From contig JBBQKI010000022.1 in NCBI GenBank assembly GCA_038326725.1, positions 1 to 36,130 of the forward strand: 36,130 nucleotides of DNA, given 5' to 3'. The DNA comes from JBBQKI01 sp038326725 (GTDB lineage Bacteria; Bacteroidota; Bacteroidia; Flavobacteriales; Flavobacteriaceae). The translations under genes were made by a program, and so were the position numbers. Positions 15,596-24,894 of the stretch are shown here, in pieces (within the stretch, counting starts at the first letter, position 1; the number at the start of each line of letters is the position of its first letter). A model generated the notes under the pieces. It was not told where the DNA came from. It searched no databases and saw only the letters and a list, made by a program, of their open reading frames with translations.

Positions 15596-16519
15596 TTTTT
15601 TGGCAATTTCAAATTCCTCCAAAATATCCTGTACAATCTTTGCAGCGGGTTTTATTTCGTGGATAATGCCAGCAATTTGGCCTATTTCAAGTTCACCTTC
15701 TTCAAGGTTACCTTCAAACATCCCCCGTTTTGCCCGGCCTTTGCCAAGGAATTTTTGCAAATCTTCTTTTGTTGGAGAGGTAGTGTAGAATTTTGTGACT
15801 TCTTCAAAAAATTTATTCTTCAGCATCCTAACTGGTGCAAGTTCCTTTAAAGTGAGATGAGTATCCCCTTCCTTTGAATCCACCACCATTTGCTTAAAGG
15901 CATGATGCGCACTGGATTCTTCGCTGGCAACAAAACGGCTTCCCAGCTGTACCCCATCTGCACCCAAAATCATGGCAGCTAACATTCCGCGTCCGGTGGC
16001 AATTCCACCCGCTGCTATTAAAGGGATTTTCAAATGTTCTTTAACCATGGGGATCAATGTGAAAGTGGTGGTTTCCTCACGACCGTTATGACCCCCGGCT
16101 TCAAAACCTTCCGCCACTACAGCGTCTACCCCGGCTTGTTGAGCCTTCAATGCAAATTTCACACTGCTTACCACATGCACCACGGTTATTCCGTTTTCTT
16201 TCAATTGTTGGGTATAAGTACTTGGATTTCCTGCAGATGTAAATACAATTTTTACGCCTTCTTCAATAATGATGTTGATGATTTTATCAATCTCTGGATA
16301 AAGCATTGGTACGTTTACACCGAAAGGTTTGTCCGTAGCCTTTTTGCATTTAATGATATGCTCGCGAAGTATTTCCGGGTACATAGAACCAGCACCGATA
16401 AGCCCCAAACCGCCCGAATTGCTCACGGCGCTGGCAAGCCTCCACCCGCTGTTCCAAATCATTCCGGCTTGAATGATGGGGTGTTCTATTCCAAATAGTT
16501 TCACAACCCGGTTCTGCAC
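15575..16519 (-). CDS. Nitronate monooxygenase-family FMN enzyme
   Basis: This 314-residue TIM-barrel FMN protein of the nitronate monooxygenase/2-nitropropane dioxygenase family also resembles FabK-type enoyl reductases. IEHPIIQAGMIWNSGWRLA opens the barrel, AEGFEAGGHNG at 137-146 carries the characteristic His144, and AAGGIATGRGM plus GADGVQLGSRF form the FMN phosphate site. Whether it detoxifies nitronates or acts on acyl chains cannot be told. The start is GTG at 16519, whose G is the last base of the upstream protease stop (TAGTG), so translation is probably coupled. It is the last gene of the pyrG-led cluster and runs into the 3' end of the FGase gene. Confidence 0.85.
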   Translation of the reverse strand: MQNRVVKLFGIEHPIIQAGMIWNSGWRLASAVSNSGGLGLIGAGSMYPEILREHIIKCKKATDKPFGVNVPMLYPEIDKIINIIIEEGVKIVFTSAGNPSTYTQQLKENGITVVHVVSSVKFALKAQQAGVDAVVAEGFEAGGHNGREETTTFTLIPMVKEHLKIPLIAAGGIATGRGMLAAMILGADGVQLGSRFVASEESSAHHAFKQMVVDSKEGDTHLTLKELAPVRMLKNKFFEEVTKFYTTSPTKEDLQKFLGKGRAKRGMFEGNLEEGELEIGQIAGIIHEIKPAAKIVQDILEEFEIAKKSFLHNS

Positions 16520-18144
16520 TACTTTTTAATGATTTTGTAACTATTCCTTAAAGAATTGGATTCGATGGTGGCAATATACATACCCGATGAAAGATGGGAA
16601 ACATTTACTTGTTTATTAACTGCTGAAATTTTGGCCTGCAAAACCATTTCCCCCAAAACATTGTAAAGTGAAAATGTAGCATTCACCACTTCTTTGGGAA
16701 AAGAAATATTTATATCTGTAGTTACTGGGTTGGGATATAAAGCAAATTGGGTTTCTAGCATGCTTTCTTCAATCCCCAATTGTTGAAGAATATTAAAAGC
16801 TTCTTCAAAATTCGGGATGCCATAGCCCATTTCGTCAGTTGGGTTTTCATATAAAGAAGCAGATTCCCGTACCGCCTGCATAATGGTTTCATTTGTTTTT
16901 TCAGGAAAAGCTTGCCATAAAGAAGCAACCGACCCTGCCATAATTGGCGAACTAAAGGAGGTGCCGTTGGCAAAATCAACATCGCCATTTTGATTGACAA
17001 TAGCAGCTCCTTCTCCTTGAGCCATTACATCGGGTTTTATACGGCCATCAACTGTGGGCCCAATGGAGCTGAAACTTGCATAATTTTCACTAGAATCAAC
17101 TGCTCCAATGGTTAAAGTTCCTCTAGAATCTGCTGGGGTAGCAACATATGGAGACCCACTGTTTCCATCGTTTCCGGCGGAAACCACGGTTATCATTCCT
17201 TTATCCAAGGCATGATTGCCTCCTCTGGCTGCAATTGTTGTTAAACCATCTAAATCTTCATAGCTGTGATTGTAATTAGAATTATCAAAATCCTTATAAC
17301 TCAATGATGTATTTGAAACATACACGCCCAAACTGTCAGCACGTTCAAGCGCCTCCACCCAATAGGCTTCTTCAACAGGGGTTTCGGAATCGTTATCTTC
17401 TGTTACATATAAATAATAAGAAGCGTTGGGAGCTGTGCCCACAAATGGTTGTGGATTTTCAAGAAATGCTGCAGCATCGCTAAAAGTAGCTGAGCCGTGA
17501 CTACCGGTTCCATCAGCCGATATTTGACGAGAAACAAAATCATAGGTGTCTAGCAATCTTCCTTCATTGATCAGTGAGGTATAGGCCGGATTGGACATTA
17601 CGTTCGGATAACCGTTGTCTAAAAAGGCAACTATAATATCTTCCCCTGTAAAATCATTTTCGTGAAGATAATCAACGTTTAGCATTTCGGTTTGGTTATC
17701 GGCTACACCATAATTATAATTTACTCGTGTTTGGTTTTCAATATCAAACTTATCATCCACAGGCTGATGAATGGGGGAAAAATTCAAATCTTTATCACAA
17801 AATTCAACCGCGGTAACAAATGAAAGATTAAGCAAATTATTGATGTTTGTTTCCGTACCTCGAACATACACACAGTTCATCCATTTGGATTTTGCATAAA
17901 CAGTTATCCCGGTTGCATTTTCAATGGCAACTTTGTAAGTTTCGTTTACGGGAACATCGCGCTCATCAATTGGAGTGTTATGCATTGCCTTGCGGTCCAA
18001 AGCTTCCTGTGTTAAAATAGTTATGGGATTGGCCAATGATGCGGCCACATTTTCTTTATCTGTAAAGAACACAAGTGCGTCCTGGCTTTGGCCAAAAGTG
18101 ATGGAAATATTTAGAATTAAAAGTAATAAGAGTAATTTTTTCAT
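16519..18144 (-). CDS. Secreted subtilisin-like S8 protease, T9SS substrate
   Basis: This 541-residue secreted serine protease has a signal peptide at residues 1-18 and a pro-region to about 150. The S8 domain carries Asp176 (VAFLDNGYP), His216 (GSHGSA) and Ser396 (GTSFSSP), so the catalytic triad is complete. The last ~75 residues are a type IX secretion C-terminal domain: LYPNPVTTDINISFP, SLYNVLGEMV, LSSGMYIATI, ending in KIIKK. The protein should cross the outer membrane by T9SS and be surface-attached or released. It is encoded 14 bases after mnmA and one base overlapping the oxygenase, an odd companion for tRNA and membrane-insertion genes. Confidence 0.93.
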   Translation of the reverse strand: MKKLLLLLLILNISITFGQSQDALVFFTDKENVAASLANPITILTQEALDRKAMHNTPIDERDVPVNETYKVAIENATGITVYAKSKWMNCVYVRGTETNINNLLNLSFVTAVEFCDKDLNFSPIHQPVDDKFDIENQTRVNYNYGVADNQTEMLNVDYLHENDFTGEDIIVAFLDNGYPNVMSNPAYTSLINEGRLLDTYDFVSRQISADGTGSHGSATFSDAAAFLENPQPFVGTAPNASYYLYVTEDNDSETPVEEAYWVEALERADSLGVYVSNTSLSYKDFDNSNYNHSYEDLDGLTTIAARGGNHALDKGMITVVSAGNDGNSGSPYVATPADSRGTLTIGAVDSSENYASFSSIGPTVDGRIKPDVMAQGEGAAIVNQNGDVDFANGTSFSSPIMAGSVASLWQAFPEKTNETIMQAVRESASLYENPTDEMGYGIPNFEEAFNILQQLGIEESMLETQFALYPNPVTTDINISFPKEVVNATFSLYNVLGEMVLQAKISAVNKQVNVSHLSSGMYIATIESNSLRNSYKIIKK

Positions 18145-18158
18145 AATAATAATTTTAA

Positions 18159-19346
18159 TTAAGATATAACACCGCTCCCCAACAATTCATTTTCATGGTA
18201 CCAAGCCACAAACTGGCCCTCGGTAATTGCGGATTGCGGATTTTCAAAGATAACATAAAGTCCGAATTCGGTATTGTGCAAAATTGCTTTTTCCAAAGGT
18301 TGACGGTAGCGTATTCTTGCTCTAACTTCCATCTTTTCATTCAATTTTAACTTCAAATCTTCCCGTATCCAATGAACTTCTTCAGCTCTTACGAATAGTC
18401 CCCGTCTGTACAATCCGGGGTGATCTTTTCCCTGTCCTGTGTAAATTATATTTTCGCTAACATCGGTATCAATCACGAACAAGGGGTCTTTAGTCCCGCC
18501 CACGGCCAAACCTTTTCGCTGGCCCTTTGTGAAATAATGTGCTCCTTGATGGCTTCCAAGAACTGTTCCATCTTCTTTTGAATAGCTATATTTCTTTGAT
18601 AAAAATTCCAGCTTCTCCATTTCAGAAGAAAATTCTAGGGTTGAACTATTGTACATCGGGTGGTTAGAAGAAATTTCCACGATCAAACCTTCTTTGGATT
18701 TTAATTGTTGCTGTAGAAATTCCGGCAATCGTACTTTTCCAATAAAGCAAAGCCCTTGCGAATCGCGTTTTTCAGCAGTGATTAATTCTTGTTCGGAAGC
18801 TATTTTTCGCACTTCCGGCTTTAAAAGTTCGCCAATGGGAAAAAGGGTTTTTGCCAATTGTTGTTGCGAAACTTGGCACAAAAAATAAGATTGGTCTTTA
18901 TTTGGATCTTTCCCGGAAAGTAGCTGATAGGTTTTTTTTCCGCCAAAATCAATAATTCCCTTTCTGCAATAATGGCCGGTAGCAACAAAATCTGCTCCCA
19001 GGTCCATTGCAATTTTCATGAAAACATCGAACTTTATTTCACGGTTGCACAGCACATCGGGGTTTGGGGTACGGCCCATTTCATATTCCCGAAACATATA
19101 ATTTACGATCCGTTCTTTGTAAACCTCACTCAAATCCACAGTTTGAAAGGGAATCCCAAGTTTTTCAGCAACCAACATCGCATCGTTGCTGTCTTCCAAC
19201 CAAGGGCATTCGTCCGAAATGGTAACTGAATCGTCGTGCCAATTTTTCATGAACAGGCCAATGACCTCGTGGCCCTGCTCTTTCAAAAGATAGGCAGCAA
19301 CACTGGAATCTACTCCCCCGCTAAGGCCTACAATTACTCGGCTCAT
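18159..19346 (-). CDS. mnmA: tRNA 2-thiouridylase
   Basis: MnmA puts sulfur on uridine 34 of the tRNAs for Lys, Glu and Gln, taking it from a persulfide relay. The 395-residue protein has the PP-loop SGGVDSS at residues 9-15, the first active-site Cys100 (NPDVLC) and the second Cys200 (DSQGLCFIGK). It also has GHYCRKG and the C-terminal GSHQGAHYFTKGQRKGL typical of the family. An insertion of about 20 residues at 205-240 (ending near LEFLSKKYS) is often present in Bacteroidota proteins. It lies between the MORN protein gene (32-base gap) and the subtilisin gene (14-base gap), within the same probable transcript. Confidence 0.95.
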   Translation of the reverse strand: MSRVIVGLSGGVDSSVAAYLLKEQGHEVIGLFMKNWHDDSVTISDECPWLEDSNDAMLVAEKLGIPFQTVDLSEVYKERIVNYMFREYEMGRTPNPDVLCNREIKFDVFMKIAMDLGADFVATGHYCRKGIIDFGGKKTYQLLSGKDPNKDQSYFLCQVSQQQLAKTLFPIGELLKPEVRKIASEQELITAEKRDSQGLCFIGKVRLPEFLQQQLKSKEGLIVEISSNHPMYNSSTLEFSSEMEKLEFLSKKYSYSKEDGTVLGSHQGAHYFTKGQRKGLAVGGTKDPLFVIDTDVSENIIYTGQGKDHPGLYRRGLFVRAEEVHWIREDLKLKLNEKMEVRARIRYRQPLEKAILHNTEFGLYVIFENPQSAITEGQFVAWYHENELLGSGVIS

Positions 19347-19378
19347 TATTTTAAGTTCAAATTTTTTTAGCCGATTGG

Positions 19379-20089
19379 CTAATTACCCTGTGGAGATTTA
19401 AATTCTTCTAAAGGATAGGTTTCCTCCAACACCACTTTACCGCCTTTGAAATATTTCCAAAGCCCATCTTTTTTGTCATTTTTATATGTCCCTTCAATTG
19501 CAAGTATACCATCAGCATCATAATAAAATGCCGGGCCGTGAAGCTTTCCGTTTACGTATTTTAGTTTTTTTAATAAAATTCCATTAGGGGAATAATAATT
19601 ATTTTCGCCTTCCAAAACCTCAAATTTGTAATTCTTTTCCTCTGTAATCTTACCATTGGGGTAATATGTGGTTATAGTTCCATCCAACTTTCCATCTACA
19701 TAATTTTCCTTTGACATAAGCTGCTTCGAATCTTTATGGTAATACAGCCATTCGCCAATTCGGTCCTTACCGTCCATTTTTCCTTCGCTCACCAATTTTC
19801 CTTTTAGGGTGAAATATTTTACATCAGCGATAGTGTTTTCCCGATTGAAAACCTTGATAGTGGAAGGAACATCTTTGCACTCCTTGCAATAGAATTTGAA
19901 CTCGCCCACTTCCTTTCCGTGCTCAAATGTGCCTTCGTAGCGGACCTGTTTGCTTCTTGGATATGTTTTTTTCCAAGCTCCGTGGTGCTTTCCTTCCGAA
20001 TCCAATTGGTTAAATTCAGTTTGGGCAATAGACATTGAAGTAAAAAAACAAAAAGTAAAAAACAATAAAATTGTGCTTCTAATTTTCAT
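19379..20089 (-). CDS. Secreted MORN-repeat (YwqK-like) protein
   Basis: This 236-residue protein has a clear signal peptide (residues 1-22, cleavage near SIAQ) and then a string of MORN-2 type repeats: units such as EGTFEHGKEVGEFKFY, SEGKMDGKDRIGEWLYY, KENYVDGKLDGTITTYYPNG, KLKYVNGKLHGPAFYYD and EGTYKNDKKDGLWKYF. Databases often name this family a toxin-antitoxin YwqK antitoxin, but there is no toxin gene beside it and it is exported, so that name should not be trusted. A periplasmic or outer-membrane scaffold is more plausible. A CKEC pair near residues 69-72 may form a disulfide. It lies 69 bases after yidC and 32 before mnmA. Confidence 0.85.
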   Translation of the reverse strand: MKIRSTILLFFTFCFFTSMSIAQTEFNQLDSEGKHHGAWKKTYPRSKQVRYEGTFEHGKEVGEFKFYCKECKDVPSTIKVFNRENTIADVKYFTLKGKLVSEGKMDGKDRIGEWLYYHKDSKQLMSKENYVDGKLDGTITTYYPNGKITEEKNYKFEVLEGENNYYSPNGILLKKLKYVNGKLHGPAFYYDADGILAIEGTYKNDKKDGLWKYFKGGKVVLEETYPLEEFKSPQGN

Positions 20090-20158
20090 GGGGATTTTTT
20101 ATATCCTAAACGCTGGTTTTGAATTTCTATTGAAAATGAAACCGGAATAATTAAAAAG

Positions 20159-22033
20159 CTACCGTTTCTTCTGCGCTTTCTTTTGCTCTTCGGCCTGTTC
20201 CATCATTTCGGCCATTTTCTTTTGGAAACGGTTTTGTTTTCTGGGTTTAGCCTTATTCACTTGTATCTTGGCGTGGATTTTATCTTCATCGAGTATAAAA
20301 TGCTTAATCACGAGCATAATGCCAATGGTAATAAGGTTCGAAACAAAATAATAAAGAGACAAACCACTTGCATAGTTGTTGAAGAAAACCAACATGAATA
20401 AAGGCGAAAGATACATTAGGAATTTCATATTGGGCATTCCGGGTTGTTGCTGTTGTTGCATCGTTGCACCCATTGTCATCATCATATAAATGAAAATGGC
20501 GATAGAGGCCAAAATTGGGAACAAACTAACGTGGCTGCCGTAAAACGGAATGTGGAAAGGCAGTTCTGCAATAGTGTCATAACTGGAAAGGTCTTCCGCC
20601 CATAAAAAACTTTTTTGCCGAAGATCGAAAGCCGTGGGAAAAAAGACGAACAGGGCATAAAAAACTGGAATTTGCAACAAGGCCGGCAAGCAACCTTTCA
20701 GCGGACTAGCCCCAGCAACACTCTGCAGTTTCATAGTTTCTTGTTGGATTTTCATTGCGTTGCCTTCGTATTTTTTCTTGATCTCGTCCATTTCTGGCTT
20801 CAGTATTTTCAATTTCGCTTGAGATAAATATTGTTTGTATTGAACCGGCGATAATATCAATTTTATCAAAATAGTCAGCACTATAATGGCAATCCCGGCA
20901 CTAAAAATCGTACTTAGAAAGCTAAAAGAAGGGATAATCACATATTTGTTTATCATCCCAAAAATACCCCAGCCCAAAGGCATTGCCTTGTCCAAATTGC
21001 GGTCGTATTCTTTGAAAATTTGATAGTCAGTGGGGCCATAATACATGTTCATGGTGTAATCCAAGTCCCCGCCCTTAGCTTCCAACAACATGTCTGCCTC
21101 ATATTGTTTGGTGAAAACAGTATCTATTTCTTCATCCAAAACTAGGTCCACAGATTTTAATGCAACTTCTTTAAAAGGTGTATCCGTCAGTAACATGGAA
21201 CTGAAAAAGTGTTGACGAAAATTCATCCATGTTACGCCCTTCTCAAGCTCGTCATCTTCACCCGAAAAATCGAGCTTACTGTGCTTTTCGTCTTCATATT
21301 CGTATGTTAGACGCGAATAATTATTCTCATAAACAATACTTTTCGCGTGTCGGTACCCTTTCAATTTCCAGTTTAAATGCATCGGTTGTGAAGTGTTCAA
21401 AACCCCGTCCAAACCTTCAGATTTTAAACTGAAGCCCATCATATATTCTTCACCGGCAGGCAATTCGTAACGATATTCGATATAACCGTTTTCAGAAGCT
21501 TTCAGTTTCATAGATAAAACCTGATTGCCGTTTTGTTCGGTTAATGTTGGTTCAAAATTAAGGTCTTGGGTGTTCAACAACCTGTTTTCGGCAGAAAATT
21601 GAAGGTTTAACGAAGCATTCCCTTCTTTGATCAAATACAGCGGAGAAGAATCATAATTGGTGAATTTCTTCAACCGTGCATCGGTGATGTAGCCACCTTT
21701 GTTGTTGATGGTCAATGAAAGTACCTCGTTTTCCAAAACAGTTGTCCCCTCGGTGGCGGAGCCGGAATATGCGAAGGAACCTAACTTGTTCTTAAGTTGT
21801 TCCAAAGCCAGCGAATCGCCAGTTTGTATATTGACAATCCCTTCAGTGGTTTCGCCCTGTAATACATTTTCCGAAGCCTCATTGTCTTGAACAACGGTTT
21901 CGGTTTTTACTTTTTCAGCCTCAATTTCCGATTGTTCATCTATGGGCTTGTTCAGGTAGAGCATCCAAACCAATATTCCGCCTATCAATAAAAAACCAAT
22001 TAAGGAGTTTAAATCAAATTTCTTGTTTTCCAT
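20159..22033 (-). CDS. yidC: Membrane protein insertase
   Basis: YidC inserts and folds inner-membrane proteins, alone or with SecYEG. The 624-residue product has one N-terminal TM segment (about 9-24) and an acidic linker. The large periplasmic P1 domain covers about 60-340, and the conserved C-terminal insertase core starts near residue 375 with five membrane helices. LKGCLPALLQIPVFYALFVF is the family signature. The basic tail (KAKPRKQNRFQKK, ending KKAQKKR) fits ribosome contact. A Gln-rich loop (QQQQQPGMPN) precedes the last helices. It lies 102 bases after pyrG in the same direction. Confidence 0.97.
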   Translation of the reverse strand: MENKKFDLNSLIGFLLIGGILVWMLYLNKPIDEQSEIEAEKVKTETVVQDNEASENVLQGETTEGIVNIQTGDSLALEQLKNKLGSFAYSGSATEGTTVLENEVLSLTINNKGGYITDARLKKFTNYDSSPLYLIKEGNASLNLQFSAENRLLNTQDLNFEPTLTEQNGNQVLSMKLKASENGYIEYRYELPAGEEYMMGFSLKSEGLDGVLNTSQPMHLNWKLKGYRHAKSIVYENNYSRLTYEYEDEKHSKLDFSGEDDELEKGVTWMNFRQHFFSSMLLTDTPFKEVALKSVDLVLDEEIDTVFTKQYEADMLLEAKGGDLDYTMNMYYGPTDYQIFKEYDRNLDKAMPLGWGIFGMINKYVIIPSFSFLSTIFSAGIAIIVLTILIKLILSPVQYKQYLSQAKLKILKPEMDEIKKKYEGNAMKIQQETMKLQSVAGASPLKGCLPALLQIPVFYALFVFFPTAFDLRQKSFLWAEDLSSYDTIAELPFHIPFYGSHVSLFPILASIAIFIYMMMTMGATMQQQQQPGMPNMKFLMYLSPLFMLVFFNNYASGLSLYYFVSNLITIGIMLVIKHFILDEDKIHAKIQVNKAKPRKQNRFQKKMAEMMEQAEEQKKAQKKR

Positions 22034-22135
22034 GAATTATATTCTTTCAAAAAAACCCGTGTTTTACAGGCCATTGATTATTTTGCTTTTTATAAAATCG
22101 AAACTTTCAATAATAAAGCCCGTTTTGCTTTACGG

Positions 22136-23764
22136 TCAAATTGTCTTCTTCCTTTTTTCGCAATGATCGTGAGCCGCTTTTACGAAAGCCACAAACAAGG
22201 GATGTGGACTGGCCACGGTACTTTTGTATTCGGGGTGGTATTGCACGCCCACAAACCACGGATGAGCGGGGATTTCAATAATTTCTACAAGCCCAGTTTC
22301 AGGGTTTGTTCCCGTGGCCATAAATCCGGCTTTTTCCAAAACCCCCAAATAATTATTGTTGTACTCGTATCTGTGGCGATGGCGCTCTTCAATAGTTTTG
22401 GTTTTATATATTTTGCTTACCAAACTTCCTTCTTTTAAATTGCAGGCCCACGAACCCAAACGCATTGTCCCACCTTTATTGGTAATGGATTTTTGGTCTT
22501 CCATCAAACTGATGACGGGGTTGGTTGTTTTGGAGTTCATTTCGGTGGAATTAGCATCCGCCAAGCCTAAAACATTTCGGGAATATTCGATAACGGCCAT
22601 TTGCATTCCCAAACAAATTCCAAAAAATGGGATATTGTTTTCACGTGCAAAGCGAACGGCCTCTACTTTTCCTTCAATGCCGCGTTCCCCAAAACCAGGT
22701 GCAACCACGATGCCGTCGAGTTTTGAAAATTTATTCGTAATAGTTTTAGCAGTAATATGCTCGGAATGGATAAAACTAACCTTCACTTTCACTTCGTTTT
22801 CGGCCCCGGCATGAATGAAGGATTCCAAAATAGATTTGTAAGAATCTTGAAGCTCAACGTATTTTCCGATAAGCCCAATCTGCACTTCGCCCTTTGGGTT
22901 TTTGTGACGTTGCAGAAATTTGTTCCATTGTTTCAGGTCAGGTTTTTTACTATTTTTTAAATTGAGTTTTTGAAGTGTTACCGTGTCCAAACCCTCGTCC
23001 AACATCATGTTTGGAACATCGTAAATGGTGGAAGCGTCAATGGATTGAATAACCGCTTCTTGTTTTACGTTGCAGAAAAGTGCGAGTTTGCGGCGAAGGT
23101 CGTTAGAAAGTTCATGCTCGGTACGGCACACCAATATATCGGCTCGTATCCCACTTTCCATCAGGGTTTTTACGGAATGTTGGGTGGGTTTTGTTTTCAA
23201 TTCGCCAGCGGCAGAAAGATAGGGAACCAAGGTCAAATGAATAACCAACGCATTATCGTCTCCCATTTCCCATTTCATTTGACGAACCGCTTCAATGTAT
23301 GGCAACGATTCTATATCGCCCACCGTGCCGCCAATTTCAGTGATTATGATATCAAATTCGCCAGTATTGCCCAACAGCTGAACGCGTTCCTTGATTTCGT
23401 TGGTAATGTGCGGGATTACTTGAACGGTTTTTCCCAAAAATTCGCCCCTTCTTTCTTTTTCAATCACGCTTTGGTAAATACGGCCGGTAGTTACGTTATT
23501 GGCCTGAGAAGTTGGGATATTTAAAAATCGTTCGTAATGGCCCAAATCAAGATCAGTTTCAGCCCCGTCATCGGTAACGTAGCATTCGCCGTGTTCATAA
23601 GGATTTAATGTACCCGGATCAATGTTAATGTAAGGGTCAAGTTTTTGAATGGTAACCCGATAACCCCTGGCCTGCAAGAGTTTGGCCAATGATGCGGCTA
23701 TAATCCCTTTTCCTAATGATGAAGATACCCCGCCCGTAACGAAGATGTATTTTGTGGTGCTCAT
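22136..23764 (-). CDS. pyrG: CTP synthase
   Basis: PyrG makes CTP from UTP, ATP and glutamine. The 542-residue product is full length. The N-terminal synthetase half has GGVSSSLGKGIIAA from residue 11 and DPYINIDPGTLNPYEHGECY. The C-terminal glutamine amidotransferase half has its nucleophile in FFGICLGMQ (near residue 386) and the His/Glu pair in VGVQYHPEY. It is the first gene of the long minus-strand cluster, with a -7 box 32 bases upstream. Confidence 0.98.
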   Translation of the reverse strand: MSTTKYIFVTGGVSSSLGKGIIAASLAKLLQARGYRVTIQKLDPYINIDPGTLNPYEHGECYVTDDGAETDLDLGHYERFLNIPTSQANNVTTGRIYQSVIEKERRGEFLGKTVQVIPHITNEIKERVQLLGNTGEFDIIITEIGGTVGDIESLPYIEAVRQMKWEMGDDNALVIHLTLVPYLSAAGELKTKPTQHSVKTLMESGIRADILVCRTEHELSNDLRRKLALFCNVKQEAVIQSIDASTIYDVPNMMLDEGLDTVTLQKLNLKNSKKPDLKQWNKFLQRHKNPKGEVQIGLIGKYVELQDSYKSILESFIHAGAENEVKVKVSFIHSEHITAKTITNKFSKLDGIVVAPGFGERGIEGKVEAVRFARENNIPFFGICLGMQMAVIEYSRNVLGLADANSTEMNSKTTNPVISLMEDQKSITNKGGTMRLGSWACNLKEGSLVSKIYKTKTIEERHRHRYEYNNNYLGVLEKAGFMATGTNPETGLVEIIEIPAHPWFVGVQYHPEYKSTVASPHPLFVAFVKAAHDHCEKRKKTI

Positions 23765-23796
23765 GGATGCCGATGCTGTGGTTTCTATACGGGATG

Positions 23797-23804
23797 CAAA
23801 AGTA
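23797..23804 (-). promoter_or_regulatory. Candidate -7 box of pyrG
   Basis: On the minus strand TACTTTTG fits TAnnTTTG, 32 bases before the ATG. No -33 TTG at the right distance. Confidence 0.45.
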
Positions 23805-23973
23805 CGTTTTTATCGTTTACTGTTTGTGGTTTATTGGTATTAATTAATTGAAAGGTTATGGCAAAAACAATAGAATAACAAATGAAAATTTTTAATTCAG
23901 TATTTTATCCCAAATTCCACTTTTGCGATTATAATGATTTTTGGATCAATTTCAAAAGCAACAAAATCCACCG

Positions 23974-24771
23974 TCACCCCAATTCCTTCCAAATAATATA
24001 TACCGCCATCACCAATACAAACCAACCAAATGCCTTTTTGAGTTTTTTCCCATCGATGAAATTGGAAAGGAAAATCCCAAGCCAAATTCCACCAATTGAA
24101 ATGGAAGTAAATATAATCAAGAACCCCCAATCGATTTCCATCGTTTCAATATCACCCACAAACCCAATCAACGATTTAATGGCAATTATCAATAATGAAG
24201 TTGCAATGGCTTTTTTCATCGGCAGTTTTGCCATTAAAACCAAAGCGGGAATTATCAAAAATCCACCACCAGCGCCAACCAACCCAGTTATAACTCCAAT
24301 AACAATTCCTTCCAAAACAATCAAAGTATAATTATAAACGACCTTGCTCCCTTCCTCAGGTTCCTTGCTTTTGCTGCGGATCATTGAGGCGGCTGCCAAA
24401 AGCATGATAACAGCGAAAAAAAGCATGATGCCCACATCCTTTGTAAACGTAAAATCCCCAATGGAGAAAATTTGTTCGGGAATAGAGGGTACTATAAATT
24501 TTCGGGTGCAATAGACCGCGATGAAAGCGGGTATTGAAAATACAATGGCAGTCCTAAAATCCACTAATTTTTTAGGAATGTTCTTTAAAGCACCAACTAA
24601 AGATGTCGTGCCAACCACAAAAAGCGAATAGGCCGTTGCCGTAACAGGGTTTACTGCCAATAAATATACGAGTACGGGAACTGTAAGTATAGAACCTCCG
24701 CCACCAATCAAGCCAAGGGTAACGCCAATAATCAATGCACCAAAATAACCTAAGAAATCAATAAAATCCAT
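23974..24771 (-). CDS. TSUP (TauE/SafE) family permease
   Basis: This is a 265-residue polytopic protein from the ATG at 24771; a GTG two codons upstream (24777) is possible but lies inside the palindrome. TSUP proteins export or import sulfite, sulfoacetate and related organosulfur anions. It shows eight or so hydrophobic segments and the twin repeats typical of the fold: GVTLGLIGGGGSILTVPVLV near the start and IGVITGLVGAGGGFLIIPAL in the second half. Substrate is unknown, and no sulfur-metabolism gene is adjacent. A 22-bp palindrome spans its start, suggesting specific control. Confidence 0.9.
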   Translation of the reverse strand: MDFIDFLGYFGALIIGVTLGLIGGGGSILTVPVLVYLLAVNPVTATAYSLFVVGTTSLVGALKNIPKKLVDFRTAIVFSIPAFIAVYCTRKFIVPSIPEQIFSIGDFTFTKDVGIMLFFAVIMLLAAASMIRSKSKEPEEGSKVVYNYTLIVLEGIVIGVITGLVGAGGGFLIIPALVLMAKLPMKKAIATSLLIIAIKSLIGFVGDIETMEIDWGFLIIFTSISIGGIWLGIFLSNFIDGKKLKKAFGWFVLVMAVYIIWKELG

Positions 24772-24792
24772 TTGCACTTCGTGAAGTGCAAA
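24771..24792. promoter_or_regulatory. 22-bp palindrome over the TSUP start site
   Basis: Perfect 10-bp arms TTTGCACTTC (24771-24780) and GAAGTGCAAA (24783-24792) flank a GT centre. One end includes the A of the TSUP start codon, and the other overlaps its -7 box. It could be a repressor operator, or in RNA a hairpin masking translation. Confidence 0.55.
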
Positions 24793-24796
24793 AGTA
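24789..24796 (-). promoter_or_regulatory. Candidate -7 box of the TSUP gene
   Basis: On the minus strand TACTTTTG fits TAnnTTTG; it ends 17 bases before the ATG, so transcription would start within the palindrome. No -33 TTG in the usual window. Confidence 0.45.
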
Positions 24797-24894
24797 AGGG
24801 GTTAAATTGATTTATGGCTGAAAAACACAAAAGACGAATCCCAGAAAAATTATTGGGATAATTAAATTTGGAGGATTGCGATTTTAAAATAAAT

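Noticed and set aside
19379..20089. Antitoxin of a toxin-antitoxin pair
   Set aside because: The name comes from database habit for YwqK-like MORN proteins. This one is exported, and neither neighbour is a toxin.
22356..23524. Long open frames opposite pyrG (152 and 184 residues)
   Set aside because: They are antisense to a full-length, strongly conserved CTP synthase, have no family features and mirror its codon use.
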